In this document: piece after piece, positions 1 to 8,499 of the stretch
Layout: every line of letters starts with the position of its first letter
Position numbering within the stretch: the first letter of the stretch is position 1
NCBI RefSeq assembly: GCF_009176725.1
Contig: NZ_AP020337.1
Coordinates: 3,913,501-3,977,500 of the forward strand
From: Pseudomonas sp. KUIN-1
GTDB lineage: Bacteria; Pseudomonadota; Gammaproteobacteria; Pseudomonadales; Pseudomonadaceae
Length of the DNA stretch: 64,000 nt
Direction: 5' to 3'
The notes under the pieces: model-generated
The model's input: only the letters and a program-made list of their open reading frames with translations
Databases searched by the model: none
Told to the model about the DNA's origin: nothing
Translations under genes and position numbers: made by a program

Positions 1-684
1 TTCCGCCTGTCGATGTTGTTGGCCAAACCTGTCGAGCAACTGCCCGCCGGGGTAAGCACCTGCAACCAGCTGCCGCAGATTGCGCAGGTCATGCCTGTGG
101 GCGACGGTGCAGCGTTGCTCAAACGCCGCCCGGATGTGCGTCAGGCTGAACGCCATCTGGCGATGTCGACTGCCGAGATCGGTGTTGCCACCGGCGAACT
201 GTATCCGGACATCAGCATCGGCGCGAGCATTGGCACCACCGGCCTGATCGAGAACCTTGGCAAGCCGGCGGCCAATCGCTGGGGCTTCGGGCCGCTGCTG
301 AACTGGACCATCCCGTCCAATGGCTCACGCGCCCGCATCCATCAGGCCGAAGCCTCGGCGCAGGCGGCACTGGCGCGTTTTGACGGTGTGGTGCTCAACG
401 CCATCCGTGAAACCCAGACCGGTCTGGCGCAATACACCGCCCTGCTCGACCGCCGCGACGCCCTCAAAGAAGCCGAGCAATCCGCCAGGGAAGCGGCTGA
501 CCAGACGCACCGCTTCTATCAGGCCGGACGCGCTTCGTTTCTCGCCGATCTGCAGGCCACACGCACTTACACTGACGTGCGCGCGCAAATGGCGGAGGCC
601 AACACGCAGGTGGCCATGGGGCAGATCAATCTGTTTCTGGCACTCGGCGGCGGCTGGGAGAAGGATGACGTGGCGCAGAAATAG
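1..684 (+). CDS. RND efflux outer-membrane factor (OprM/NodT type), 3' part only
   Basis: The reading frame is open from the first base and ends with TAG at 682-684, so the gene is cut by the window edge; about 227 C-terminal residues are visible of a family that is usually 460-500 long. The protein matches the second half of the outer-membrane efflux (OEP) domain: the RRPDVRQAERHLA segment followed by a structural repeat (ATGELYPDISIGASIG), then long amphipathic helices rich in Ala and Gln, and ALGGGWE near the end. Such proteins form the trimeric TolC-like channel that carries substrates from an RND pump across the outer membrane. The pump genes should lie to the left of the window. The substrate cannot be told from this part. 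Confidence 0.88.
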   Translation, partial: FRLSMLLAKPVEQLPAGVSTCNQLPQIAQVMPVGDGAALLKRRPDVRQAERHLAMSTAEIGVATGELYPDISIGASIGTTGLIENLGKPAANRWGFGPLLNWTIPSNGSRARIHQAEASAQAALARFDGVVLNAIRETQTGLAQYTALLDRRDALKEAEQSAREAADQTHRFYQAGRASFLADLQATRTYTDVRAQMAEANTQVAMGQINLFLALGGGWEKDDVAQK

Positions 685-714
685 GATGGGCGTTCGCCCC
701 GCCATCAAGCCTGG

Positions 715-1320
715 TTCGGATGGATTACGTCGCAATTTGCTTTGTCAGTGCCACTGTGATCGAAAAGCGCTTTAGAGTAGTCGGGCTAGAGGCACGGCCC
801 GGAACCTGATGACTATCGTTCCTCACGCTCCGCGTGGGAATGCAGTTCGTGACGCTCTGCGTCACACAGCGGTTTTTCGTTGTCAGGTGGATAGGGTTCG
901 GCTCAGGTCACCTTTTCGCCCCTCGGCGACCTACTTTGATGGGGCCAAAGTAGGCAACCCCCCTCGCTCCGGTTTCCGGCCCGACTTCGTCGGGTTCCTT
1001 CGCCCTGTCACTGATCCGGGGGTCGCCGCAACGGGCCCTCCATGGCCCGGTGCGGCTAGCCTGGCGTCCTGCCAGGCTACCCCCGGATCAGCGCCAGGAC
1101 TCAGCCGTCACTTACGTCGCACTCTGCGTTGTCAGTGCCATGGTGTTCGAAAAGCATTTCGGTGGCAGTGACTGCGATTTTGAATCTCGTCCCCACGCTC
1201 CAGCTTGACTATCGTTCCAACGCTCCGCGTTGGAATGCAGTTCGTGACGCTCCGCGTCACACAGCGGTTTTTTGATGTCAGGTAGATTGGATTGGGGTTC
1301 GACTCAGGTCACCTTTATGC
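715..1320. repeat. Structured dispersed repeat, copy A (one full unit plus flanking fragments)
   Basis: This 760-base gap holds no credible gene; it is built from a repeat also found at 19985-20357 and, inverted, at 50185-50559. A right-end fragment lies at about 720-775, a full unit at about 810-1165, and a second left end at about 1206-1317. Stems visible in the full unit are: GTGACGC/GCGTCAC, ctactttg (931-938) with caaagtag (946-953), CCCGAC/GTCGGG near 982-996, and a three-way junction closed by tgatccgggggt (1012-1023) and acccccggatca (1079-1090). The junction encloses a hairpin at 1025-1056 and another at 1057-1079. Short open frames at 809-1171 and 1272-1643 are by-products of the repeat. 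It resembles the REP-type and larger composite repeats of pseudomonads; I cannot name the family. Confidence 0.85.
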
Positions 1321-1444
1321 GGGCTATAACGACCTCTTCGCGAGCAGGCGAAGCGTCGTCCGGCTCGCTCACGCAAGTCTTGTGTGCTTGCACTCAACCT
1401 CCCAATGCTCCTAGGCTCACCCGATCTTTGATTCGGGAAGTACC

Positions 1445-2278
1445 ATGGACAGCTCTCTCAGCCGCCGCGAGCGGCTGCATATTGTTATTTTCGAGGCCAA
1501 TACGCCTGCTGGGCGGATGTTTGACAAGGCGGTGCTGGTCGCGATTCTGCTCAGTCTGCTGGTCACTATCATCGACAGCATCGAGAGTATTCATCGTGAT
1601 TACGCGATGCTTTTCGCGTGGATCGAATGGGGCTTCACGCTGATGTTTGCCATCGAATACATGCTGCGCCTCTATTGCTCGCCACGGCCGCTGAAGTACG
1701 CCTTCAGTTTCTACGGGTTGGTGGACCTGCTGGCGATCGTGCCGGGCGTGCTGTCGATCTATTACAGCGATGCGCAATACCTGCTGATCGTGCGGATCAT
1801 CCGTATGCTGCGGATCTTCAGGGTGCTCAAGCTCGGCACCTACCTGCGCCAGGCCAATTACCTGCTGGCGGCGCTGCGTGGCAGCAAGCAGAAGATCATC
1901 GTGTTTCTGGTCACGGTGTCTACGCTGGTCACGGTGTTCGGCACACTGATGTATGTGATCGAAGGTCCGGAGCATGGTTTCACCAGCATTCCCAAGGGCA
2001 TTTACTGGGCCATCGTGACCCTGACGACGGTGGGCTTTGGCGATATAGTGCCCAAGACCCCGCTCGGCCAGATGCTCTCCTCGCTGGTGATGATCACCGG
2101 TTACTCGATCATCGCCGTGCCCACCGGGATATTCACCGCCGAGCTGGCCAACGCCATGCGCGGCGAGCAGCTGAAACACGATTGTCCGGTGTGCTCGAAA
2201 AACCTTCACGAGCATGGCGCGGCGTTCTGCTCACGCTGCGGCAATCAATTGTTTACAAAAACAGAGCACAAGGCATAA
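1445..2278 (+). CDS. Voltage-gated-type potassium channel with C-terminal zinc ribbon
   Basis: The 277-residue protein has the six-helix plan of Kv channels. Helices lie at about 28-48, 55-77, 86-107, a voltage-sensor-like S4 at 114-135 with regularly spaced Arg (VRIIRMLRIFRVLK), S5 at 150-172 and S6 at 205-230. The selectivity filter TTVGFGD is at 194-200. It is therefore an inner-membrane K+ channel of the ion_trans family, probably tetrameric. The last 35 residues carry CPVC (247-250) and CSRC (262-265), a zinc-ribbon pair not needed for conduction and possibly a cytosolic regulatory or assembly module. The start is the ATG after a GGGAAG-like ribosome site. The gene stands alone between the repeat and sbp. 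Confidence 0.9.
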   Translation: MDSSLSRRERLHIVIFEANTPAGRMFDKAVLVAILLSLLVTIIDSIESIHRDYAMLFAWIEWGFTLMFAIEYMLRLYCSPRPLKYAFSFYGLVDLLAIVPGVLSIYYSDAQYLLIVRIIRMLRIFRVLKLGTYLRQANYLLAALRGSKQKIIVFLVTVSTLVTVFGTLMYVIEGPEHGFTSIPKGIYWAIVTLTTVGFGDIVPKTPLGQMLSSLVMITGYSIIAVPTGIFTAELANAMRGEQLKHDCPVCSKNLHEHGAAFCSRCGNQLFTKTEHKA

Positions 2279-2381
2279 GCAAAGATCTTTTCGGTCTTTA
2301 AACCGCAGGCACGATGCTGATAGTGTCGCGGCATTACGCCATCAGGCTTGTCACATGACGCTTCATCTCAAGGACCTTGCA

Positions 2382-3380
2382 GTGATTAAACTCTTCGCCG
2401 CCTCGCTACTGGCCGCCGGCCTGGCTTTTGCCAACGCTGCCCAGGCAGCTCCGCCGCTGCTCAACGTCTCCTATGACGTGATGCGTGATTTCTACAAGGA
2501 CTACAACAGCGCCTTCCAGAAGCACTGGAAAGCCGAGAAGAATGAAGAGGTGACCGTGCAGATGTCCTTCGGCGGGTCGAGCAAGCAAGCGCGTTCGGTC
2601 ATCGACGGGCTGCCGGCTGACGTGATCACCATGAACATGGCCACTGACATCAACGCCCTGGCCGACAATGGCAAGCTGGTGCCGGAAGACTGGGTCAGCC
2701 GCCTGCCAAACAACAGCGCGCCCTTCACGTCGGCCACGGTGTTCATCGTGCGCAAAGGCAACCCGAAGGCGATCAAAGACTGGCCGGACCTGATCAAGGA
2801 TGGCGTCGAAGTCATCGTGCCCAACCCGAAAACCTCGGGCAACGGCCGCTACACCTACCTGTCGGCCTGGGGCTACACCCTGAAAAAAGGCGGCGATGAA
2901 GCGGCGGCGAAGAAATTCGTCGGTGATCTGTTCAGCCATGTGCCAGTGCTTGATACCGGCGGCCGTGGTGCGACCACTACGTTCATGACCAACCAGATCG
3001 GCGACGTGCTGGTCACCTTCGAGAACGAAGCGGAAATGATCGCCCGTGAATTCGGTCGCGACCAGTTCGAAGTGGTCTACCCGTCCGTGTCGGCAGAAGC
3101 CGAGCCACCGGTCAGTGAGGTCGACAAGGTCGTGGACAGGAAAGGATCCCGCCCCCTGGCTGAGGAATACCTGAAATACCTGTGGTCACCGGAAGGCCAG
3201 GAAATCGCGGCCAAAAACTACCTGCGCCCGCGTGACCCGCAGGTGCTGGCCAAGTATACGGATCGCTTCCCGAAAGTGGACTTCCTCTCGGTGGAGAAAA
3301 CCTTCGGTGACTGGCGCACAGTGCAGAAGACCCACTTCATCGACGGCGGTGTGTTCGACCAGATCTATCCGGGCAAATAA
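2382..3380 (+). CDS. sbp: Periplasmic sulfate-binding protein
   Basis: The mature protein begins APPLLNVSYDVMRDFY and contains the Sbp/CysP signatures QMSFGGSSKQARSV, DVITMNMATDI and NPKTSGNGRYTYL, so it is the sulfate/thiosulfate-binding subunit of a CysTWA-type ABC importer. I prefer the GTG at 2382 because AAGGA lies seven bases upstream and the product (332 aa) then begins directly with a Sec signal peptide (IKLFAASLLAAGLAFANAAQA). The in-frame ATG at 2355 would add nine residues with a poorer ribosome site. No transporter membrane or ATPase genes follow; a terminator is 17 bases downstream. Expression under sulfur limitation is expected from the family, not shown here. Confidence 0.92.
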   Translation: MIKLFAASLLAAGLAFANAAQAAPPLLNVSYDVMRDFYKDYNSAFQKHWKAEKNEEVTVQMSFGGSSKQARSVIDGLPADVITMNMATDINALADNGKLVPEDWVSRLPNNSAPFTSATVFIVRKGNPKAIKDWPDLIKDGVEVIVPNPKTSGNGRYTYLSAWGYTLKKGGDEAAAKKFVGDLFSHVPVLDTGGRGATTTFMTNQIGDVLVTFENEAEMIAREFGRDQFEVVYPSVSAEAEPPVSEVDKVVDRKGSRPLAEEYLKYLWSPEGQEIAAKNYLRPRDPQVLAKYTDRFPKVDFLSVEKTFGDWRTVQKTHFIDGGVFDQIYPGK

Positions 3381-3396
3381 GCCGCTCAGGCAATGC

Positions 3397-3426
3397 AAAA
3401 CGGCGACCTGCAAGGTCGCCGTTTTT
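3397..3426. terminator. Bidirectional Rho-independent terminator
   Basis: A GC-rich stem, aaaacggcgacct paired with aggtcgccgtttt around a GCA loop, is flanked by A and T tracts on both sides. It lies between the convergent sbp gene and the lipoprotein gene that ends the ccm operon, so it can stop transcription from both. Confidence 0.88.
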
Positions 3427-3439
3427 ATTCAAGCCTGAA

Positions 3440-3847
3440 TCATTTACTGAACTGTTTGCCCAGCCCTGCCGGCACGCCACTGACATCAGTCGCCTGCCAC
3501 GGACCGTTGGGGCTGGTTGCCCAGCTCCAGCCGTCATTCCACTGATAGTAGGTGCGCTGGCGATAGAAGGTATTGGGCTGATCGTCCATCACGTACACGC
3601 CCAGGCGCGGGTCCCAGTGGCTACCGCCGCCCGGTGGCGGCGCGAAGCTGGCCGAGGATTTCGGCGCTGCGGCAGGCGCCTTGGCAGGCTCCGAAGGCGC
3701 GCTACTCGGACGCGGCGCGCCGGGCTGCTGGCCACCCGGCAGGTTGAGGATCGGCTCCTGGCTATGTGGCGGTGCCGGATGCTGGACAGCACAGGCACTC
3801 AGGCCAACGACCAGACCCAACAAGGTGATGCGTGCGGTACGGTACAT
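3440..3847 (-). CDS. Small hypothetical lipoprotein at the end of the ccm operon
   Basis: The product has 135 residues. A lipoprotein signal peptide ends with the lipobox LSAC (Cys19). A Pro/Ala-rich spacer of about 60 residues follows (APRPSSAPSEPAKAPAAAPK), then a compact C-terminal part rich in aromatic residues (HWDPRLGVYVMDD, FYRQRTYYQWNDGWSWATS). It is probably anchored in the outer membrane with the aromatic domain in the periplasm. The start codon is 11 bases after the ccmI stop, with AGAGAA upstream, so it is likely co-transcribed with ccm. I do not recognise a characterised family; a role in cytochrome maturation is only suggested by position. Confidence 0.75.
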   Translation of the reverse strand: MYRTARITLLGLVVGLSACAVQHPAPPHSQEPILNLPGGQQPGAPRPSSAPSEPAKAPAAAPKSSASFAPPPGGGSHWDPRLGVYVMDDQPNTFYRQRTYYQWNDGWSWATSPNGPWQATDVSGVPAGLGKQFSK

Positions 3848-3858
3848 AAGCGAATTCT

Positions 3859-5058
3859 CTAGTTATCCGGACTGTCAATGGTCAACGCCTGCTGAACCCC
3901 GGAATCACTGGCCAGTGGCTGACTGCGGCCGACCCACTCACCGGTGGTTGGCTGCCCTGCGCGAGACACTCGCGCAACCAGTTGGACTTGCGCAAAGTTC
4001 GACAGGTTCAGTTGCGGCATCATCGCGTCGGAATCGCTCAGTTCCACGTCGGCAGGCAAGTCCGCCACGGTAATGCGTTTGACCGCCAAAGGCGCCGCCG
4101 GGCCATTGATGGCGCGGGCGAAGATGAACACGCTGTCGTTCGGCCTTACCTTGCCTTGAAGCGCCGCAGCCAGCTCGACATGAATTTTAATCGACTTCGC
4201 CTTAACCGCAGGAGCAGGCGCCGCGTCTGCAGGGCGTTTGGCGAGGTTTTCTCTGGCGCGGGCAATGCCGCCTTCCAGCGCCGAACGCGATGCGTCATCT
4301 GCGGGCAGCGCCGCGAGCAACCGGGTCCAGTAATCCACCGCCGCCTGATAGCGCTGAGTTTCAAACGCGGCAATCCCCAGCAGACCAAGGCTGGTGACTT
4401 CCCTGGGGTCAGCCTGCAGCGCTTCGTCGGTCAGCGCCTGCACCTGGGGTGTGAAGTGCTTGTCGCTGGCGAAATACAGCGCCTGAGCCCATTGCCCGAG
4501 CAACTCGGGCTGCCTTCCGGCCAGCGCTACCGAACGCTCGAACATCTGCGCGGCATCACCCGGGCGGTTCTGCGCCATGTAGCTGCGCGCCAGAAAATAC
4601 AGGTTTTCGGCTGAGTCCGGTTGAGCCTGCACGCTGCGCTCCAGACGCTGGGTCATGTCTGCCAGCGAGGTCGGTGGTCGAGCGAATTCGCGACTCAGTT
4701 CAACCCGGTCGCTGGCCCCCAGCTGGAGATAGCCCGCCAGCCCCAACATCGGGACCAGCAGCGCAGCAAGCAGCAGCAAGGGCTTGCCCAGGCGCGAAGT
4801 CCGGTCGGGCTCCGCACCTTCGGTGTCGGCAAGCAGCTCGCGCGCTGCTTCGGTACGTGCAGCCTGCAGTTGCGCCACCGACAACACGCCCTGTTCCTGC
4901 TGAACCTGCAATTCGTTCAGTCGCTCCTGATACAACGCCACGTTCAGAGCCGTGCGGTCTTCTTCCCGTTGCGCGCGATGGCCGCGCAGCAGCGGAATCA
5001 GCAAGAAGCTCAGCGCAACCAGCAGCAACAGCCCGGCTGCCATCCAGAAATCGATCAT
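3859..5058 (-). CDS. ccmI: Cytochrome c maturation apocytochrome chaperone CcmI
   Basis: The 399-residue protein has an N-terminal membrane helix (residues 4-24), a short loop with Gln/Glu-rich coiled coil, a second helix at about 92-112, and a periplasmic TPR region (about 135-285, e.g. ENLYFLARSYMAQNRPGDAAQMF). A C-terminal beta-rich domain with VRPNDSVFIFARA follows. This is the CcmI/CycH plan: the TPR part holds the apocytochrome C-terminus and delivers it to CcmF/CcmH. The gene overlaps ccmH by four bases (3' TGA within ATGA), so the two are translationally coupled. Length fits the family in pseudomonads. Confidence 0.95.
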   Translation of the reverse strand: MIDFWMAAGLLLLVALSFLLIPLLRGHRAQREEDRTALNVALYQERLNELQVQQEQGVLSVAQLQAARTEAARELLADTEGAEPDRTSRLGKPLLLLAALLVPMLGLAGYLQLGASDRVELSREFARPPTSLADMTQRLERSVQAQPDSAENLYFLARSYMAQNRPGDAAQMFERSVALAGRQPELLGQWAQALYFASDKHFTPQVQALTDEALQADPREVTSLGLLGIAAFETQRYQAAVDYWTRLLAALPADDASRSALEGGIARARENLAKRPADAAPAPAVKAKSIKIHVELAAALQGKVRPNDSVFIFARAINGPAAPLAVKRITVADLPADVELSDSDAMMPQLNLSNFAQVQLVARVSRAGQPTTGEWVGRSQPLASDSGVQQALTIDSPDN

Positions 5059-5525
5059 GGGCGGTGCTCATCCAGCAAGGTGGCAAGACGCTGCCTTTCA
5101 TCTTCGGAAAGCTCATCGGGCTGTGCGGATTGCGCCTTGCGGCGTCGGCTGACGATAAAGCCGATCACCGCCAGCCCGCCGATCAGCAGAGCGGCGGGCC
5201 CGAACCACAGCAGCCAGGTACGCGCATTGAGGCTCGGCTTGTAGCGAACGAAATCACCATAGCGATCGACCATGAAATCGATGATCTGCTGGTTGCTCTG
5301 CCCTTCGCCCAGCATGCGGTAGATTTCCTTGCGCAAATCAGCGGCAATCGGCGCATTGGAGTCGGCGATGTCCTGGTTCTGGCATTTCGGGCAACGCAGT
5401 TCTCTGGTCAGTTCGCTGTAACGCGCGCGCTCGGCGTCGTCGCGAAAGGCATAAGCGTCGATGGCCGCTTGAGCAATGCCTGAGCACAGCACGCTGAGCA
5501 GGACGATCAACAGACAGCGCTTCAT
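5055..5525 (-). CDS. ccmH: Cytochrome c maturation thiol-disulfide protein CcmH
   Basis: The product has 156 residues: a signal peptide (1-20), the conserved redox motif LRCPKCQN with Cys45 and Cys48, and one C-terminal membrane helix (about 104-127) followed by a basic tail. CcmH/CycL keeps the apocytochrome CXXCH cysteines reduced and works in the CcmFHI ligation complex on the periplasmic side. In this genus ccmH and ccmI are separate genes, as seen here, while E. coli has a fused CcmH. ATGA overlaps join it to ccmG upstream and ccmI downstream. Confidence 0.96.
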   Translation of the reverse strand: MKRCLLIVLLSVLCSGIAQAAIDAYAFRDDAERARYSELTRELRCPKCQNQDIADSNAPIAADLRKEIYRMLGEGQSNQQIIDFMVDRYGDFVRYKPSLNARTWLLWFGPAALLIGGLAVIGFIVSRRRKAQSAQPDELSEDERQRLATLLDEHRP

Positions 5526-6058
5526 GGCTGTGCCTCATCAACCAGTTGCTGATAGCGCGCGGCAAGCTTTTCGCGCCAAACTGCGTCGTCGATGACCCCG
5601 ACGTGTTTGTAACGAATGATGCCTTGAGCGTCGATCAGGAAGGTTTCCGGCGCACCGTACACCCCCAGATTGAGCCCCAGAGAGCCGTCCTGATCACGAA
5701 TATTCAACTGATACGGATCATGAAATTCCTTGAGCCATTTCAGCGCGTCGGCGTTGACGTCCTTGTAATTCACGCCATAGATCAGCACGCCCTGCTGCGC
5801 CAGCCGGGTGAGCACCGGATGCTCCACCCGGCAGGCCACGCACCAGGTGCCCCAAACGTTGACCAGCGCAGGTTTGCCGAGCAGATCGGCACGGCTCAAC
5901 ATCCGCTCGCCCTGCACCGCTGGTAGCGAAAATGCCGGAAAAGGCTTACCGATCAGTGCCGAGGGCAGCTCGGCGGGGTCCAGATACAAACCGCGATACA
6001 AGAACGCCGCGACGCCCAGAAACAGCACCAGTGGCAGTACCATGACCCAACGTTTCAT
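5522..6058 (-). CDS. ccmG: Thioredoxin-like cytochrome c maturation protein CcmG (DsbE)
   Basis: The 178-residue protein has one N-terminal membrane anchor (5-20) and a periplasmic thioredoxin fold with the active site TWCVACRVEHP (Cys73, Cys76). Conserved GVNYKD and the cis-Pro region YGAPETFLID follow. It passes reducing power from CcdA/DsbD to CcmH and the apocytochrome. The open frame extends further upstream, but the ATG at 6058 is chosen because it forms an ATGA overlap with the ccmF stop and places the anchor at the N-terminus. Confidence 0.95.
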   Translation of the reverse strand: MKRWVMVLPLVLFLGVAAFLYRGLYLDPAELPSALIGKPFPAFSLPAVQGERMLSRADLLGKPALVNVWGTWCVACRVEHPVLTRLAQQGVLIYGVNYKDVNADALKWLKEFHDPYQLNIRDQDGSLGLNLGVYGAPETFLIDAQGIIRYKHVGVIDDAVWREKLAARYQQLVDEAQP

Positions 6059-8028
6059 TGTGCAGCTCCCGACATACCCAACGCCTCGCGCACCTTGTTC
6101 TTCACCCGGGTGCGATAACGCCGGTCCAGCGCCGCCAGCACCCCGCCCAGACCGGTCAGCAGGCCGCCAAGCCAGATCCAGCGCACAAACGGTTTGACAT
6201 GAACCCGAACGGCCCACGCGCCATCGCCCAGCGGTTCACCCAAGGCGACATACAGGTCACGGCTGAAACCGGCATCAATGCCCGCTTCGGTCATCATCGA
6301 CTGCTGCACGGTGTAGAAGCGCTTCTCCGGGTGCAGTTCGGTCAGTTGAACGCCATTGCGCAGCACGCGAACGGTGCCCCGATCCGAGGTGAAGTTCGGC
6401 CCTTCATAATGCCGAGCGCCCTCGAAGGCAAAGGTATACCCACCCAGTTCGGTGGACTCGCCGGGGGCCATGCGCAAATCGCGCTCGGCGCTGTTCTGGC
6501 TCGACAGCACCACACCCAGCGCGCACACGACAATGCCAAGGTGCGCCAGCTGCATGCCCCAGTAGCTGCGGGTCAGACTGCGTGCGCCGCTGATCAGCCC
6601 CTTGTGGCGAGTCTTGTCGAGCAGGTCGCGAACCCCGGCCAGCAGCACCCAGGCGGCGAGCATCAGGGTCGCCAGCACCGCCCACTGGAAATCGCCCAGC
6701 AGCAGACCGGCCAGCACCGCCAGGACGACGCTGCCGACCAGTACCGGGGCCAGCATGCCGAGCAGCCATTTCAACGGCGTGTCCTTCCAGCGCACCAATA
6801 CGCCGACCGCCATGACCGCCAGCAACAGGCCCATCAACGGCACGAACAGCGTATTGAAATACGGCGGGCCGACCGACATCTTGGCGCCGCTCATGGCATC
6901 GATCACCAGCGGATAAAGGGTGCCCAGCAGAATCATGGACGCGGCAACCACCAGCAACAGGTTATTGCCCAGCAGCAGGGTTTCCCGCGACCACAGACCG
7001 AATCCGACCTGGCTTTTGACCACCGGTGCGCGAATCGCGAACAGGGTCAGCGAGCCACCCACCACGACCAGCAGGAACATCAGGATGAACACGCCGCGCG
7101 CCGGGTCCGAGGCAAAGGCGTGCACGGAGGTCAGCACCCCGGAACGGACCAGGAAGGTGCCCAGCAGGCTCAGTGAAAACGCAGCAATGGCCAGCAATAC
7201 CGTCCAGCTCTTGAACACGCCACGTTTTTCCGTGACCGCCAGCGAGTGAATCAGCGCAGTGCCGACCAGCCAAGGCATGAACGAGGCGTTTTCCACCGGG
7301 TCCCAGAACCACCAGCCGCCCCAGCCCAGCTCGTAATACGCCCACCATGAGCCCAGGCTGATGCCGATGCCGAGAAAGGCCCAGGCCACCAGCGTCCACG
7401 GCCTGGACCAGCGCGCCCAGGCAGCGTCGAGTCGACCGCCGAGCAAGGCGGCGATGGCGAATGCAAACGCCACGGAGAAGCCGACATAGCCCATGTACAG
7501 CATCGGCGGATGCACGATAAGGCCAATATCCTGCAACAACGGGTTCAGATCACGTCCATTCGCGGGCATCTGCGGCAACAGACGCGCGAACGGATTTGAG
7601 GTGAGGATCAGAAACGACAGGAAACCCAGGCTGATCATGCCCATCACGGCGAGGACCCGCGCCAGCATCACCTGCGGCAGTTGCCGGGAAAACACCGACA
7701 CGGCGAAGGTCCAGCCACCGAGAATCAATGCCCAAAGCAGCAACGAACCTTCATGCGCGCCCCACACGGCGCTGAACTTGTAGTACCAGGGCAGCGCGGT
7801 GTTGGAGTTCTGTGCAACGTAGGCGACAGAGAAGTCGTCGACCATGAACGCGTAGGTCAGGCAACCGAAGGCGAAGATCAGAAAGCTGAACTGGCCCCAG
7901 GCTGCCGGACGGGCCAGGCTCATCCACAAGCGGTCACCGCGCCACGCGCCGATCAGCGGAATGATGGCCTGCACCAGCGCAAAGCCGAGTGCCATAATCA
8001 TGGCCAGATGGCCGAGTTCGGGAATCAT
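6055..8028 (-). CDS. ccmF: Haem lyase subunit CcmF
   Basis: The 657-residue inner-membrane protein has about 15 hydrophobic segments and the WWD haem-handling signature WGGWWFWDPVENASFMPW. Conserved periplasmic histidines are also seen (NPLLQDIGLIVHPPMLYMGY). A large periplasmic loop near residues 500-600 precedes the last helix. CcmF takes haem from CcmE, reduces it and, with CcmH and CcmI, attaches it to apocytochrome CXXCH sites. Start ATG at 8028 is three bases after the ccmE stop; the 3' end overlaps ccmG by four bases. Confidence 0.97.
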   Translation of the reverse strand: MIPELGHLAMIMALGFALVQAIIPLIGAWRGDRLWMSLARPAAWGQFSFLIFAFGCLTYAFMVDDFSVAYVAQNSNTALPWYYKFSAVWGAHEGSLLLWALILGGWTFAVSVFSRQLPQVMLARVLAVMGMISLGFLSFLILTSNPFARLLPQMPANGRDLNPLLQDIGLIVHPPMLYMGYVGFSVAFAFAIAALLGGRLDAAWARWSRPWTLVAWAFLGIGISLGSWWAYYELGWGGWWFWDPVENASFMPWLVGTALIHSLAVTEKRGVFKSWTVLLAIAAFSLSLLGTFLVRSGVLTSVHAFASDPARGVFILMFLLVVVGGSLTLFAIRAPVVKSQVGFGLWSRETLLLGNNLLLVVAASMILLGTLYPLVIDAMSGAKMSVGPPYFNTLFVPLMGLLLAVMAVGVLVRWKDTPLKWLLGMLAPVLVGSVVLAVLAGLLLGDFQWAVLATLMLAAWVLLAGVRDLLDKTRHKGLISGARSLTRSYWGMQLAHLGIVVCALGVVLSSQNSAERDLRMAPGESTELGGYTFAFEGARHYEGPNFTSDRGTVRVLRNGVQLTELHPEKRFYTVQQSMMTEAGIDAGFSRDLYVALGEPLGDGAWAVRVHVKPFVRWIWLGGLLTGLGGVLAALDRRYRTRVKNKVREALGMSGAAQ

Positions 8029-8031
8029 CGA

Positions 8032-8499
8032 TCAACCCTGTTTGACGGGTGTGGGAGACGCAGCCGGTGCCGCCCGACCGCTGTCACGCAGGGCCTTGGT
8101 GACCTCGGGGGGCATGTACTTCTCGTCATGCTTGGCCAGTACCTCGTCGGCCACCACTACGCCCTGTGCATTGAGTTTGCCCAGCGCCACGATGCCCTGC
8201 CCTTCGCGAAACAGATCGGGAAGAATGCCTCGATAGGTGATGGTTACCGACTTGTTGAAATCGGTGACCACAAAACGCACGTCCAGCGAATCGGCCGAGC
8301 GCTGCAATGAGCCCTTTTCGACCATGCCGCCGGCCCGAATGCGGGTATCCAGTGGTGCCTCGCCATTGGCGATCTGGCTGGGGGTGTAGAACAGGTTGAT
8401 GTTTTCCTGCAAGGCGCTGAGAGCCAGGGTCACGGCCAGACCAACACCGGCCAGCAGCGCGACAATGATCAACAAGCGTTTTTTGCGTAGCGGGTTCAC
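8032..8499 (-). CDS. ccmE: Periplasmic haem chaperone CcmE
   Basis: The product has 155 residues when started at GTG 8499: a positively charged N-terminus (NPLRKKRLL), one membrane anchor (10-30), a beta-barrel OB-fold domain, and the haem-binding motif AKHDEKYMPPE with His124 and Tyr128. CcmE binds haem covalently through this His and hands it to CcmF. The GTG start is chosen because it overlaps the ccmD stop (GTGA) and matches the family's N-terminus; the open frame further upstream runs through ccmD and ccmC in another frame. Confidence 0.95.
   Translation of the reverse strand: MNPLRKKRLLIIVALLAGVGLAVTLALSALQENINLFYTPSQIANGEAPLDTRIRAGGMVEKGSLQRSADSLDVRFVVTDFNKSVTITYRGILPDLFREGQGIVALGKLNAQGVVVADEVLAKHDEKYMPPEVTKALRDSGRAAPAASPTPVKQG

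Noticed and set aside
809..1171. 120-codon open frame on the plus strand
   Set aside because: It lies wholly inside repeat copy A; its codons follow the hairpins of the repeat, with no ribosome site or recognisable domain.
1272..1643. 123-codon plus-strand open frame
   Set aside because: It starts in the repeat and runs out of frame through the K+ channel gene.
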